Made by a program: the position numbers and the translations under genes
Notes under the pieces: generated by a model
Databases searched by the model: none
Told to the model about the DNA's origin: nothing
What the model saw: only the letters and a program-made list of their open reading frames with translations
Shown here: positions 27,899 through 37,066 of the stretch, one piece after another
Layout of the letters: each line of letters begins with the position of its first letter
How positions within the stretch are numbered: position 1 is the stretch's first letter
Source: TA-21 sp036557405
Lineage (GTDB): Archaea > Thermoproteota > Nitrososphaeria > Nitrososphaerales > Nitrososphaeraceae
Direction of reading: 5' to 3'
DNA: 50,295 bases
Assembly: GCA_036557405.1 (NCBI GenBank)
Contig: DATBHO010000002.1
Location: forward strand, 1-50,295

Positions 27899-28549
27899 TT
27901 GTATGTAATCTTAAATGCAGCGATGTCAATAGATGGTAAGATTTCTACTATAAAGAACGATTCGGCAATATCTTCTAAACCGGATTTGGTACGAGTTCAT
28001 AAGTTAAGATCAACAGTTGATGGTATTGTGATAGGAATATGTACAGTATTAGAGGATGATCCTATGCTAAATGTACGGTACCCAACCAAAGTGGCGAAGA
28101 ACCCTACAAGAATCATAATTGATTCAAAAGCAAGAATTCCATTAGATTCGCGCATTATTGATTCATCAAGGAGAATTCAAACCATTATTGCAGTAACACG
28201 TGATGCTTCTACAAAGAAAATTCAAGAACTGCAAAGCAAGGGGGTGCAAGTATTAGTCTCCGGAAATAGAAAAGTGAATATCAGAAGCCTATTCCAACAA
28301 TTAGAAAAAATGGGCCTAAAAAAAATAATTGTTGAAGGTGGTGGAGAAATAAACTGGTCTGTATTGAAATTAGGTCTTGTAAACGAATTAGTTGTTACAA
28401 TATCACCTATCGTAATAGGCGGAAGAGATGCAAAAACATTGGTTGAGGGTGAAGGATTTACAATTATCTCTGATGGGATTAAAATGAAACTAATAAAGAC
28501 AATAATACAAAATACAAATGAAATTGTATTATTTTATAAACTAAGGTGA
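27899..28549 (+). CDS. arfC: Diaminopyrimidine 5'-phosphate reductase (ArfC, RibD C-terminal type)
   Basis: NADPH-dependent reductase of the flavin pathway converting the ribosylamino side chain to ribitylamino. The 216-residue protein is a dihydrofolate-reductase-like RibD C-terminal domain without a deaminase domain: VILNAAMSIDGKIST, LRSTVDGIVIGICTVLEDDPMLNVR, PTRIIIDSKARIP, and VEGGGEINWSVLKLGLVNELVVTISPIVIGG. The lack of the RibD deaminase half leaves that step to another gene. TTG start directly after the amidohydrolase stop; 3' end overlaps tfe by 9 bases. Confidence 0.93.
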   Translation: MYVILNAAMSIDGKISTIKNDSAISSKPDLVRVHKLRSTVDGIVIGICTVLEDDPMLNVRYPTKVAKNPTRIIIDSKARIPLDSRIIDSSRRIQTIIAVTRDASTKKIQELQSKGVQVLVSGNRKVNIRSLFQQLEKMGLKKIIVEGGGEINWSVLKLGLVNELVVTISPIVIGGRDAKTLVEGEGFTIISDGIKMKLIKTIIQNTNEIVLFYKLR

Positions 28550-29071
28550 AATTTCATCTTTTGAACTAATATCCAACAAAATCTGTTCTATTTTATATCT
28601 CAATGCATCTTTAACCTTCTCATTATTTACCATATTTAGTGAATTTTTGCAGTTTGGGCATTTGAAGAATAGTTCCATCGCGTAATCAAATTTTATTCTT
28701 GGACAACTTGAATTTCCGCAGTGGTAAAATTCGGAAGACTCTTCATATTCTAATCGTTTCTGAAGTCTGTCTAAAATCTTTTTTTTCTGATTTTCGATAA
28801 AATTTTCTGCTTGATCTCTTTTTGCTCTCCATCGATACACAAACCAACCTTTTTTTTCGTCCTTGACTCTGATGCCCGTGATTAAGGCCTTACCAAACAT
28901 ATCATACAATACCTTCCTAATTATATTAATCCGCATACCTGTAGCACCTGCTATCTCTTCGTCTGTAGCATCTTCAGTATTCAACAAAGCCCTAGCAACT
29001 TTATGATATTCTTCTCCACCTATGAGATTGGCTATCTTGACAAATGGATCCTCATTTTCAGCTGAATGCAT
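28541..29071 (-). CDS. tfe: Transcription initiation factor TFE alpha
   Basis: Archaeal counterpart of TFIIE-alpha; stabilises the open promoter complex with RNA polymerase. The 176-residue protein has an N-terminal winged helix (ALLNTEDATDEEIAGATGMRINIIRKVLYDMFGKALI), a linker helix (AENFIENQKKKILDRLQKRLEYEE), and a zinc ribbon with C-x4-C (CGNSSC) and CPNC. ATG start at 29071. Convergent with the riboflavin operon. Confidence 0.95.
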   Translation of the reverse strand: MHSAENEDPFVKIANLIGGEEYHKVARALLNTEDATDEEIAGATGMRINIIRKVLYDMFGKALITGIRVKDEKKGWFVYRWRAKRDQAENFIENQKKKILDRLQKRLEYEESSEFYHCGNSSCPRIKFDYAMELFFKCPNCKNSLNMVNNEKVKDALRYKIEQILLDISSKDEISP

Positions 29072-29344
29072 CCAAGTAATTATAAGTTTTTTTTAGTTAT
29101 ATATTTACCGTCAGCATGTAGTTAATCAGATTTCAAATAAAACTGAGATGGAATATTAGATCCAATGAAAAATAGGCACAAATATTCAATATAAATTATG
29201 AGGCTATTATTTCTAACTTGATAGACTTGAATTTTTTCATTTAATAAATTATCGAAATTTGTAGTATAAACCAAAGTTTATTATAAATTTAGGCACTAAT
29301 TTGATCCTCGTTGTGCATTATTTAATACAAATAAATATAATAAT

Positions 29345-29620
29345 TTGCATCTTGCCAGGTATATGACTGTCGTGCCGATCCCTTTTTCGGTAGCAGGTAA
29401 GGACATGATAATGCATACCAAAGAATTGCTGGAATATGAGCGTCCTTTGATAGCGATTAATCCAAAGTTTGAAAAGGTCATTACAAGTTTAAGAACTGCA
29501 ACCTCGGACGACCTGGGCAAATTAGATAAGGAGAAGACTAGTTATCGTAACGTTCTTGACGCTCTAAGGTTATCGTTAAAAGGGATTAATCTAGTGAAAA
29601 AGGAGAAGCAGATTGAATAA
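29345..29620 (+). CDS. Small ORF, possible terminase C-terminal fragment
   Basis: A 91-codon frame (TTG 29345; ATG 29363 is better placed after an AATATAATAATT box). The sequence, with GKDMIMHTKELLEYERP, IAINPKFEKVITSLRTA, LDKEKTSYRNVLDALRLSL, reminds me of the C-terminal nuclease region of phage-type large terminases (conserved ...DALRLAL end), which would make this a relic of a mobile element. This is a similarity from memory, not a proven match. Its last codons overlap the TTG start of the next, broken gene. Confidence 0.45.
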   Translation: MHLARYMTVVPIPFSVAGKDMIMHTKELLEYERPLIAINPKFEKVITSLRTATSDDLGKLDKEKTSYRNVLDALRLSLKGINLVKKEKQIE

Positions 29621-30207
29621 AATTGTAGTTCCAATGCTTTTAGCAATATTCTTCTCATTGTTATGGATTCAAAACTTAGCCAATGCCTAGATTAAGGTGA
29701 CTCCTCCAAAGGAATGGGAGGCAATTCCTGCCAATGATAAGCAAGATATAATGGCGTGGCATCAAAATTCTTCAAAAAGCGCTTTGGAATACTTAAGTTC
29801 CCTACCGATGGATCATCCTAATTGGCCTCATCCCCATTAGCTATCGTCGGTCCTCTTATGGCTGAGGGGTTTAATATGACAGGTGTGTTAGAATCTACAG
29901 AGGAGATATCCTTCGGACAGGGGAATTTCGGTTTTAGATATTTCCTGAATATGCCTTCCCTATCAAAACTCATAAACTCTCCTGCTGCTGCTTTTGCACA
30001 GCCAAGCAAATTGCAGAACTCCAACACCTAGTAGATAAAGGGTATGACATACCTATTAAGGAAATGTGGATTTTGACTGAAAACCAAGACGGTTTATATG
30101 TAAAATTACTTGTCAGTCCGAGAGAGAATTTTGATTCTGCGTTGAAAGACATACAACCCAGCATTGAATCGATTGAGTTTAGCAATTCTACGGCCACGAA
30201 TAGTTGA
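29613..30207 (+). pseudogene. Degraded secreted protein, paralogue of the gene at 30557
   Basis: A TTG at 29613 opens a signal peptide (MNKIVVPMLLAIFFSLLWIQ...ANA) that stops at TAG 29688-29690 where the paralogue has GAG. The reading then continues IKVTPPKEWEAIPAND..., needs one base near TT 29822-29823 (then ASSPLAIVGPLMAEG), and one near AA 30004-30005 (then KQIAELQHLVDKGYDIP), ending IESIEFSNSTATNS at 30207. Every piece aligns with the paralogue downstream, so the reconstruction is sound. One nonsense change plus two missing bases suggest true decay. Function unknown; probably exported. Confidence 0.75.
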
Positions 30208-30320
30208 ATTAGAACTGGTATATCCGAGCGAGAAGTCAATACTCGTAACAAAATTCAGAATTTTTTAACATATCATTTTTCTCTGAAACTTTAATTATTA
30301 TTTCTGCTAAAATAACCTCA

Positions 30321-30560
30321 ATGAACCATAAAGCAAGAGTCGCAACAATTGCAGCTTTGTCAATTGCAATGTTTGGATCGACAATCTTGCTTACGTATGG
30401 GATGCAACAAGCTGAATCAATAAAAAAGCCTCAATTCTGTTATACCACCCAACCTTCTAAAAGTAACACCTTGGACAATTGTTTCACCACCAAAGAAGCT
30501 TGCGATGATGCACTTCATGACGATCCGGGTGCAATTAGCCATAAATGCAAAGCAGATTGA
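30321..30560 (+). CDS. Small membrane-anchored protein with four cysteines
   Basis: Not recognised. 79 residues: a basic start, one hydrophobic segment (IAALSIAMFGSTILLTYGM, about 10-28) acting as anchor or signal, then a 50-residue outer domain with four Cys (FCYTTQ, DNCFTT, EACDDA, HKCKAD), enough for two disulfides. Its stop TGA overlaps the TTG of the next gene (TTGA), the same arrangement as between the preceding ORF and its partner. Coding potential good; function unknown. Confidence 0.6.
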   Translation: MNHKARVATIAALSIAMFGSTILLTYGMQQAESIKKPQFCYTTQPSKSNTLDNCFTTKEACDDALHDDPGAISHKCKAD

Positions 30561-31100
30561 ATAACCTCGTAATTCCAATACTTTTAGGAATATTCTTCTC
30601 AATATTATTGACTCAAAGCGTTAGCGCTGAGATTAAGTTGACTCCTCCCCCCCAATTGGCAAGCAAATCCTAATAATAATTCAACATCATTAATTTGGTT
30701 CCAAAATTCTACTAAAAGCGTCATTGGAGTAAAAAAGGCTCCCGACTTCCTCAGCTTTCCATTATTCCTTGTAGGGCCTTTTGTGACACAATTTCTTGCG
30801 GATAAGGGCGTATTAGAATCCGCTGATCAAATATATTTTGGTAATAGCAATTCTGGCCACAGGTATTTCCTCAATCTTTCTTCTCCATCAAAACTCCTAG
30901 ATTCTTTCTCTGGTTTACCACAGATAGGCAGTTTTTTAACTACGATACCTGAGGGTTACGATGTTCCTTATAAGGGAATGCTTATTCTAACTCAGAAACA
31001 AGGTGACTTATATGCGATAATATTTTTGAGTCCGAAAGAGAATTTTGATTCTGTGATGAAAGAGATACAGCCAACCATCGATTCGATTCAATTCAATTGA
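30557..31100 (+). pseudogene. Secreted protein paralogue, frame broken at C7 run
   Basis: TTG at 30557 starts a signal peptide (MNNLVIPILLGIFFSILLTQ, cleavage after SVSA) followed by EIKLTPP. A run of seven C at 30647-30653 then throws the frame to a nearby stop; with six C it reads NWQANPNNNSTSLIWFQNS and joins the long frame PDFLSFPLFLVGPFV... to the stop at 31100, giving a 180-residue exported protein. The C-terminal half (MLILTQKQGDLYAIIFLSP, MKEIQPTIDSIQ) matches the degraded copy upstream. A PsbP/Mog1-like fold is conceivable but not shown. Error, real mutation, or tract-length switching are all possible. Confidence 0.75.
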
Positions 31101-31173
31101 CTAATTAGACAGCTTTGGCTAACTGAATAAAAATAACAATCTTTTTAGTCGTCGTTTAAGAATTACTCATATC

Positions 31174-31290
31174 ATGACCAAATTTGAAGAGCTGCTCGAT
31201 ATAATTACACGTAACAAGAATAAGAAAGGTCTATCTAAAAAATACCTAACCGATAGTAACGATTCTGATCGATTCTTCAAAGAATTTTAA
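31174..31290 (+). CDS. Possible 38-residue ORF
   Basis: Not recognised. An ATG at 31174 begins MTKFEELLDIITRNKNKKGL, a charged, helical peptide ending DSDRFFKEF. It has the amino-acid balance of a real small protein but no motif, and the upstream CTTTTTAGT stretch is only weakly promoter-like. It follows the two paralogous secreted-protein genes. Confidence 0.3.
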   Translation: MTKFEELLDIITRNKNKKGLSKKYLTDSNDSDRFFKEF

Positions 31291-31390
31291 TTGTCTATAG
31301 TGTTTTTTCAGCAAAATTTGACGCATTTTTCTACTTTATTCAGCGTGACAACGTAAATAAACGATGCATATGCAAGGTAATATAATTAAA

Positions 31391-32065
31391 TTACATGATA
31401 GGTTCTTTAAGTACTTTAAGCTCTCCGTTATTCATTATCTCGATTCCCATGATTTTCAGTATTCGCCTGGCATCCTCTGTCTCCCTCTGAATAATATTTC
31501 TTGCCATTTTTAGTCTATATGTCTGTGTCCAATGTTGTCCTATCTTATATTTACCCCGTATCTGTTCTGGTACAACCTTCAAAACGGTAACTTCTCTAAC
31601 TGAATCCATATTTGGCGAAAGTGGCTCGTAACCTCCTTCCTTTTGATATTTTTTCATTAAAGCGTTTAATGCGTTTGCTTTTTCATAAGTATCTTGGACA
31701 ATAGAGGCATTTCCTTTGATAACGATGCTAATGTACAATGTGTCTGCCTGTGAAGCATCGGTAGCATGAAAATAATACGATGGCAAAAAACAAATATAAA
31801 AATCAACTTCAAATCCAACTTTGGAGTTTCTTTTGATATTTTCTATTTTTTCTCCAAAGGGATGAGAGTGCATATATATTGCACCAATATTTTTATTATC
31901 TGTCATGGTATCAATTAAACCATTATTAACGTAAACAAAATTCATGGGTATTATTTGTGGAAAACCTTGTTCGTCGATTGATGCAACTCTACCAACTCTT
32001 TGTTCATGTAAAAAGTTAACTATATTAGCTAAAGATTTTATTTCCAACTTTGGTATTAGCTGCAT
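31391..32065 (-). CDS. Pyridoxamine 5'-phosphate oxidase-like FMN-binding protein
   Basis: A split-barrel flavoprotein of the PNPOx/nitroimidazole-reductase (NimA-like) type, 224 residues. Core: EQRVGRVASIDEQGFPQIIPMNFVYVNNG near residues 21-50, HSHPFGEKIENIKRNSKVGFEVD in the middle, and a C-terminal helical extension (ARNIIQRETEDARRIL). Such proteins bind FMN, F420 or heme; the substrate here is unknown. ATG start at 32065, divergent from the SDR gene with a 114-base promoter region. Confidence 0.78.
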   Translation of the reverse strand: MQLIPKLEIKSLANIVNFLHEQRVGRVASIDEQGFPQIIPMNFVYVNNGLIDTMTDNKNIGAIYMHSHPFGEKIENIKRNSKVGFEVDFYICFLPSYYFHATDASQADTLYISIVIKGNASIVQDTYEKANALNALMKKYQKEGGYEPLSPNMDSVREVTVLKVVPEQIRGKYKIGQHWTQTYRLKMARNIIQRETEDARRILKIMGIEIMNNGELKVLKEPIM

Positions 32066-32179
32066 ATCTAGAATTGCACTCTAGTGATATAATTAAATTA
32101 CTAAATTTAACTTTACTTATTGCGCTGTGTCAACTATTTTAACGGGAAAATTTTTTAATCATGTTTCATAACTTTATAC

Positions 32180-33034
32180 ATGAAAGATAACAAAACGGTG
32201 TTGATTACTGGATGTTCTTCTGGAATAGGATATGCCACATGTCTTTTGTTTGCGCGTAACAACTTTGCTACATATGCGTCTGTAAGAGATTTATCAAAGG
32301 CTAAAAAAATTCAAGAAATAATAAATAGAGAAAAACTTCCTCTCAAAGTAATCCATCTTAATGTAAACGATCATGAATCTATTAGAATAGCAATCCAAAA
32401 AATTGTTTCTGACACAGGAAAAATTGATATTCTGATAAATAATGCCGGTTATGGTATGTTTGGTCCTATTGAGGAGATTTCCTTGGAAGATATTAAGGAC
32501 CAATTTGAAACCAATTTTTTTGGAATAATTAGGCTTATAAAGGCAATAGTTCCATTAATGAGGAAACAACGAAGTGGAACTATTGTAAATATTAGCTCAA
32601 TGGTTGGAAGATTTGGTGTTCCACTTAATGCTGCATATGTGTCTAGCAAATTTGCATTAGAAGGACTTTCAGAGTCTATTTCGTTTGAGCTAGAAGATTT
32701 TGGAATAAGGGTCATACTAATTGAACCAGGCGTCGTCCAAACCGATTTTTTTCACAATCTAATAATCAAGGGAAACGATGCTAAATCACCATACTACAAA
32801 CTAATGGATAGGAGAATCGCCTTTTTAAAGGCAACTATAAATAGTAACGTATCCTCTAGTGATCAAGTTGCAAACACAATTCTCCACGCGGTGAGTTCTA
32901 AAGATCCTGCCTTGCGATATGTAATTGGAAATGATGCCACAAATTCCATCCATGTTAGAAAAAATTTACCCGACAGAGAATTCATGAAATGGATAAGAGA
33001 GGGTATTTTTCATGGTAAGGGATTTACTAGATAA
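32180..33034 (+). CDS. Short-chain dehydrogenase/reductase
   Basis: A classical SDR of 284 residues. The cofactor loop TGCSSGIG lies at 10-17, NNAG at 87-90, catalytic Ser near 140 and Tyr153/Lys157 (YVSSK). The PGVVQTDFF segment after the active site and a long C-terminus resemble retinol-dehydrogenase-like or steroid-type SDRs. Val-Arg after the second strand (SVRD) suggests NADP(H). The substrate cannot be told. ATG start at 32180; convergent with the PAP2 gene. Confidence 0.9.
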   Translation: MKDNKTVLITGCSSGIGYATCLLFARNNFATYASVRDLSKAKKIQEIINREKLPLKVIHLNVNDHESIRIAIQKIVSDTGKIDILINNAGYGMFGPIEEISLEDIKDQFETNFFGIIRLIKAIVPLMRKQRSGTIVNISSMVGRFGVPLNAAYVSSKFALEGLSESISFELEDFGIRVILIEPGVVQTDFFHNLIIKGNDAKSPYYKLMDRRIAFLKATINSNVSSSDQVANTILHAVSSKDPALRYVIGNDATNSIHVRKNLPDREFMKWIREGIFHGKGFTR

Positions 33035-33046
33035 AAGATCCTCAAA

Positions 33047-33781
33047 TTATGGCTCTTTTTGTATATGTTTACGGACTCCAGTCATTATGGGATCAAGGTA
33101 TCTAGATAACGAAATTGACAAGAAAGAGATTCCAACGCCTAACAGTACACCACCTATTACATCTAAGAAATAATGATCACCAACATATATTCGTGATATG
33201 CATACCAGTCCTGCCTCAAACGCCAGTGCTATAGAAAATATTATCTCCCTTTCTCTTCGATATAAGATAATCAATATCGCTGCCCCGGCTGCAACGATAG
33301 AAGCATGACCTGAGGGATACGCAAAATCAGTTTTCTGTGCAACTTGAATTTCCTGTCTTTCCACTGGCGGACGGTTTCTCTCGAAAAAGTTCTTGAATAC
33401 TGTGTTTAGCGGGATTATAATCAAATATGAAATAATGATAATTACAGCAATTTTTTTTCCTTCCCACCCTGCAAAAAGACTCATAAACACAATAACTCCC
33501 AACCATACTATTTCTCTCCCATAGTTTGACAACAGGATCATGAATTCATCTATAGGTTCATAATGAGAATTATAGATGAGTGATGTGATTGTTTCATCAA
33601 AGTTAATAACGGATGGAACTTGGTATCCTAGTTTCGGTGAAACCGTAATCCCTATTATTATGAAAATCGTAACGCAGATAATTGACATGAATATAAATTT
33701 CAACAAAACATCATAACATGAGATACAATATATTTCATGATATTTCATTTCTTCTATTGGGTGTGAATTGTCCCATCTCAT
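33047..33781 (-). CDS. PAP2-superfamily membrane phosphatase
   Basis: An integral membrane lipid-phosphate phosphatase of 244 residues with about six membrane helices. All three active-site motifs are present: KNFFERNRP (KxxxxxxRP), YPSGHAS (PSGH with the nucleophile-assisting His) and SRIYVGDHYFLDVIGG (SRxxxxxHxxxD). It probably dephosphorylates isoprenoid or phospholipid phosphates at the outer face. The polar N-terminal 25 residues contain two Cys. ATG start at 33781. Confidence 0.9.
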   Translation of the reverse strand: MRWDNSHPIEEMKYHEIYCISCYDVLLKFIFMSIICVTIFIIIGITVSPKLGYQVPSVINFDETITSLIYNSHYEPIDEFMILLSNYGREIVWLGVIVFMSLFAGWEGKKIAVIIIISYLIIIPLNTVFKNFFERNRPPVERQEIQVAQKTDFAYPSGHASIVAAGAAILIILYRREREIIFSIALAFEAGLVCISRIYVGDHYFLDVIGGVLLGVGISFLSISLSRYLDPIMTGVRKHIQKEP

Positions 33782-34104
33782 CTTTTCGTATTTATTTCTA
33801 ATACCTTGTCATTAATATGATGAGTCAGATATGGACATAGTTACAATAATACCATCTGCATCTACATACTATCAACGACATTATAGTATATCTATTCTCT
33901 TATCATTGTGTAGGATGTTACTAATTATTTTACTAATTATTGTTGATTGAAGTTTGTTATTGACATAGGAACATTGATAATTAACTTTTGATGGCTTAAT
34001 GATCAAAGTAACCATAAATAAATTATTTCTTATGATCTAAATGCTGTTCTACTGAGTGACTTTTAACAAAATATTCAAATTCCTTCATATTCCACCTTAA
34101 ATTA
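33782..34104. other. Spacer without a firm gene
   Basis: AT-rich spacer. A minus-strand 21-codon ORF (34023-34088, MKEFEYFVKSHSVEQH...) is preceded by AAGGTGG five bases before its ATG; too short to call. Nothing else seen. Confidence 0.4.
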
Positions 34105-34224
34105 TTGAAAAAGTGTACCCGATGTAATATTCAAACTAAGATAACATATTCTTGTGACCATACCAATAATTTAGATATGTGCCCCGAATGTTATCAACAA
34201 GTTCATTGGAGTTTAACTAATTAA
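34105..34224 (+). CDS. Small zinc-finger-like protein (39 aa)
   Basis: A TTG at 34105 opens a 39-residue frame with CTRC at 4-7, Cys17 and His19 (SCDH), and CPEC at 26-29: two CxxC knuckles with an extra Cys/His between. This is the layout of small zinc ribbons or treble clefs. A short WSLTN tail ends at TAA. No promoter or SD is obvious, and the frame is short, so the call rests on the cysteine pattern. Confidence 0.45.
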   Translation: MKKCTRCNIQTKITYSCDHTNNLDMCPECYQQVHWSLTN

Positions 34225-34276
34225 TGTCATTGCTCCTTAGATCGGCACATTATTACAAATTCTATAATGAAATAAG

Positions 34277-34582
34277 CTACCTTTTATTAACTATAGCTAA
34301 AAAGAATAGAACTAAAATAGATAGTGCCATGGAAGGCAATATAATGTCGGTTAAGGGATTGTCCAATGGAATGGCATGTTCTAAATACTCATAAAATAGA
34401 AAAATACCAAATAGAAGGAATGCTACAATGGCATATAGTAGCTTTCTCAAATGTGTGTTCCGGTAAGCAGAAATCGACAATGCAATTAGTATAGCAGCAA
34501 AAACAGTACCTGCTACATATAGGAGACTTTCCACCAAATCGAATATTCCATCTCCCACCACCAATCCTTCCAAGATATTCAC
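34277..34582 (-). CDS. Small three-helix membrane protein
   Basis: Not recognised. 101 residues with three hydrophobic helices (about 13-37, 47-65 and 80-98) and short polar loops; MNILEGLVVGDGIFDLVESLLY precedes the first. It starts five bases after the winged-helix regulator and is surely co-transcribed. Small membrane partners of winged-helix regulators recur in archaea and may sequester or sense for them; that role here is inference. Confidence 0.7.
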   Translation of the reverse strand: MNILEGLVVGDGIFDLVESLLYVAGTVFAAILIALSISAYRNTHLRKLLYAIVAFLLFGIFLFYEYLEHAIPLDNPLTDIILPSMALSILVLFFLAIVNKR

Positions 34583-34587
34583 AACAA

Positions 34588-35133
34588 CTAATTGTCTTCA
34601 TCAGATAATGACAGGAACATTTCAACCAATCTACTGCTCCATTTATTCCACAGATTCGGATGGTGAGTTTTTAACAATTCCATTATATATTTAGAATCAA
34701 TGGAATTATCACGCAACTTGTATCTCTTGTACTTTCCTTCCCTAACTTCCTCTATTAAATTTAAATCAATCAATCGCCTAACGTGCCAGTTTATGGATGG
34801 TGCGGATATTCTCAATTTTTTTACGATGTCTGTTTGTGTAGGATAATTTTGTTCGATAATAAATAAAATAATCTCTCTTGGTGTCTCTTGGTTTAATACC
34901 CTGAAAAGTAACTTTTCATGATCTTGATATGCTCCTGACTGAAAATGAAGTTTGTACAAACCTTCCCTAGAAGTTGTTATCTTTCCGTTCTTCTGAAGTT
35001 GATAAGCGTGATATTGAACAGATCCCATCGATAGAGACAACTCATTTCTTATCTGCCGAAGGTAACACCCAGGATTTTTTTGAATAAATCTCAATATTCT
35101 ATCCTTTTTTGAACTTGAATTATCTTCTAACAA
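34588..35133 (-). CDS. Transcription regulator with two winged-helix domains
   Basis: 181 residues, two winged helices in tandem. The first, KKDRILRFIQKNPGCYLRQIRNELSLSMGSVQYHAYQLQKNGKI (about 9-52), and second, REIILFIIEQNYPTQTDIVKKLRISAPSINWHVRRLIDLNLIEEV (about 85-129), both match archaeal ArsR/MarR-like double wHTH regulators. The TTG at 35133 begins the frame. Downstream, five bases on, is a three-helix membrane protein. The target may be the operon itself or the surface-protein gene nearby. Confidence 0.85.
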   Translation of the reverse strand: MLEDNSSSKKDRILRFIQKNPGCYLRQIRNELSLSMGSVQYHAYQLQKNGKITTSREGLYKLHFQSGAYQDHEKLLFRVLNQETPREIILFIIEQNYPTQTDIVKKLRISAPSINWHVRRLIDLNLIEEVREGKYKRYKLRDNSIDSKYIMELLKTHHPNLWNKWSSRLVEMFLSLSDEDN

Positions 35134-35470
35134 GTCAATTCACCTTGCTAATTGAAAGGGCATTATAGGCAACCTCATTTAATCCCTTCTAATATTGATC
35201 TTATTCAGCGCAATCCGCTATGCCGGTGAGCCTTAATTTACCATTAACAACGGTTATTGAATTGAATCATATTATTCTAATAATTCAAAGATAATTTAGG
35301 AAGTGTGTTGGGTAAAAAGAATTTAACTATTCCGATAGTTTTAGTAAGTATAACTTTACCTAGATTGCTTAAAGTACAAGTTATGAATTTTATGTGCTGG
35401 ATGAAATTGGTGCAAGTAACTCGAAGATTCTTGAGGATATAGTAATGCAGTAAGAAATCATATTAGTATT
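35134..35470. other. Spacer with a possible broken small ORF
   Basis: TTG at 35308 opens MGKKNLTIPIVLVSITLPRL, signal-like. If one A is added in the AAA near 35372 the frame continues STSYEFYVLDEIGASNSKIL to a TAA at 35453 (48 residues). Not recognised; weak. Confidence 0.25.
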
Positions 35471-37066
35471 TTACCCATTCACTCGACTTATATACCAATT
35501 AATTCTCTTTTCTAGGAACTCTAACTGTGACTCATTAATTTTTCCTTTTCTGTGTAAGGAATTTAAATCTCTTTGAATCTGCTCAAGTTGTTTTATGCAT
35601 TCTTCTTTATTATTTTTTGATAACATCTCATAAGTATAATCTATGTTTCTTAGGCTTCTCTTAAAGGACAATCTGGATTTCTGTCTATAAAACCAACCTC
35701 CGATGGTTGAAACTAATCCTATTATCACAGAAGTTATAATGATAAATGTTTCCGTCAAAATTCCCTCTTTAAAATTTGCCGTTAGTGTGTCATAACCAGT
35801 GACATTAAAAATTACAGGATTTTGGCTGGTATTATTCGTCACGGACCAATGTCCAAAATCATATCCCCTATCAGGTATTGCTTCACATTTTGCAGGTGAA
35901 TTGACTGGCAGGTTAATAGACTCGCCATCTGCTAAAACGGTATCATTACATTTCACAATTCCAGCATTTGATGGATTGACGTCAACAAAAATCTTTGTAA
36001 TTATTTTGTCTGTCTTTCCATCGATTGTAATTATTCCATTAGACCTTGGATTAGTGACATACGTGAAATTTGTAGTAGGATCTACTGTTATTTTACTTGC
36101 TATGAGTGGAAAAGTAATTTTCAAGGGGACATTAATGAATGCTTTGTTAACCCCTGATCCAATTATTGCAGGTTCTAGTGAAATATTATCAACCACCTTA
36201 TTTGTTGTCCCATTAATTACACTGATTGTATTATCCGGCAGATTGTTAACATAAATTTCGTTAATACGGGGATTTACAGCAATTCCAACTGGATTATGCC
36301 CAACTTTTATGTTTTCTTCAACTTTATTAGATGTGCCGTTTATGACACTTACAGAATCGTTCGAGAAGTTTGAGACATAAATCGTATTGGTTTGTGTATT
36401 GATGGCGAGAACAGAGGGATTTGAACCAACAGGTATTGTTGATACCAATGTATTGTTACTTCCATCCAATACTAAAACACTATCTTTCCCTAAATCTGAA
36501 ATATAGACCTTGTTCGTGAGGGAATTGATTGCAATATCATAGGGTAACGTGGCGTATTTTAAAGATTTTATAACATGATTATCGATTGCGTCAATTACTG
36601 TAATTGTACTTGAGTCCAGGTTTGCTACATACACCCATCCTCTGCCTAAATTAATACCTATCCCTAGAGGAGAGTCTCCTACTGTTATCTTAGTAAGTAC
36701 TTTATTAGTAAAACCATCAATTACGGATATTGAGTCAGAATCTCTATTCGACGTATAAATTCTGTTAGATAAAGGATTTACGTCTACGTCATACGGAGAA
36801 TCACCCACATCGATATTTTTTTCCACTTTGGACTTATCAATATCTATTACTGATATTGTATTAGAGAATTGATTAGCCACATAAAGTTTGTTTGTTATAG
36901 GATTAATATCAATTCCAATAGGAAAACTTCCCGAATTTATTATTGGATTGGATTTTTGCGATATTACCTTCTGATCATCTTGGGCAGATATACAAATAAC
37001 ATAAATGCTAAAGAAGAATACACTAGCCAATGATAAATAAAGAAACTTTGACAAATAATTTTTCAA
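35471..37066 (-). CDS. YVTN beta-propeller surface protein with membrane anchor
   Basis: A 531-residue exported protein. N-terminal signal (FLYLSLASVFFFSIYVICIS, about 8-27); then about seven propeller blades of the YVTN/NHL-like type, each with a version of KLYVANQFSNTISVID and a following GxxPxxIAINP, to about residue 340; then a roughly 70-residue InlB-B-like domain (CEAIPDRGYDFGHWS... YDTLTANFKEG); a membrane helix (ETFIIITSVIIGLVSTIGGWF, about 433-453); and a charged cytoplasmic coiled tail. Such proteins are common on thaumarchaeal and methanogen surfaces and probably mediate binding or adhesion. Complete, no frame break. Confidence 0.88.
   Translation of the reverse strand: MKNYLSKFLYLSLASVFFFSIYVICISAQDDQKVISQKSNPIINSGSFPIGIDINPITNKLYVANQFSNTISVIDIDKSKVEKNIDVGDSPYDVDVNPLSNRIYTSNRDSDSISVIDGFTNKVLTKITVGDSPLGIGINLGRGWVYVANLDSSTITVIDAIDNHVIKSLKYATLPYDIAINSLTNKVYISDLGKDSVLVLDGSNNTLVSTIPVGSNPSVLAINTQTNTIYVSNFSNDSVSVINGTSNKVEENIKVGHNPVGIAVNPRINEIYVNNLPDNTISVINGTTNKVVDNISLEPAIIGSGVNKAFINVPLKITFPLIASKITVDPTTNFTYVTNPRSNGIITIDGKTDKIITKIFVDVNPSNAGIVKCNDTVLADGESINLPVNSPAKCEAIPDRGYDFGHWSVTNNTSQNPVIFNVTGYDTLTANFKEGILTETFIIITSVIIGLVSTIGGWFYRQKSRLSFKRSLRNIDYTYEMLSKNNKEECIKQLEQIQRDLNSLHRKGKINESQLEFLEKRINWYISRVNG

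Noticed and set aside
35799..36254. 151-codon plus-strand ORF
   Set aside because: Antisense to the beta-propeller gene; its length follows from the repeats there.
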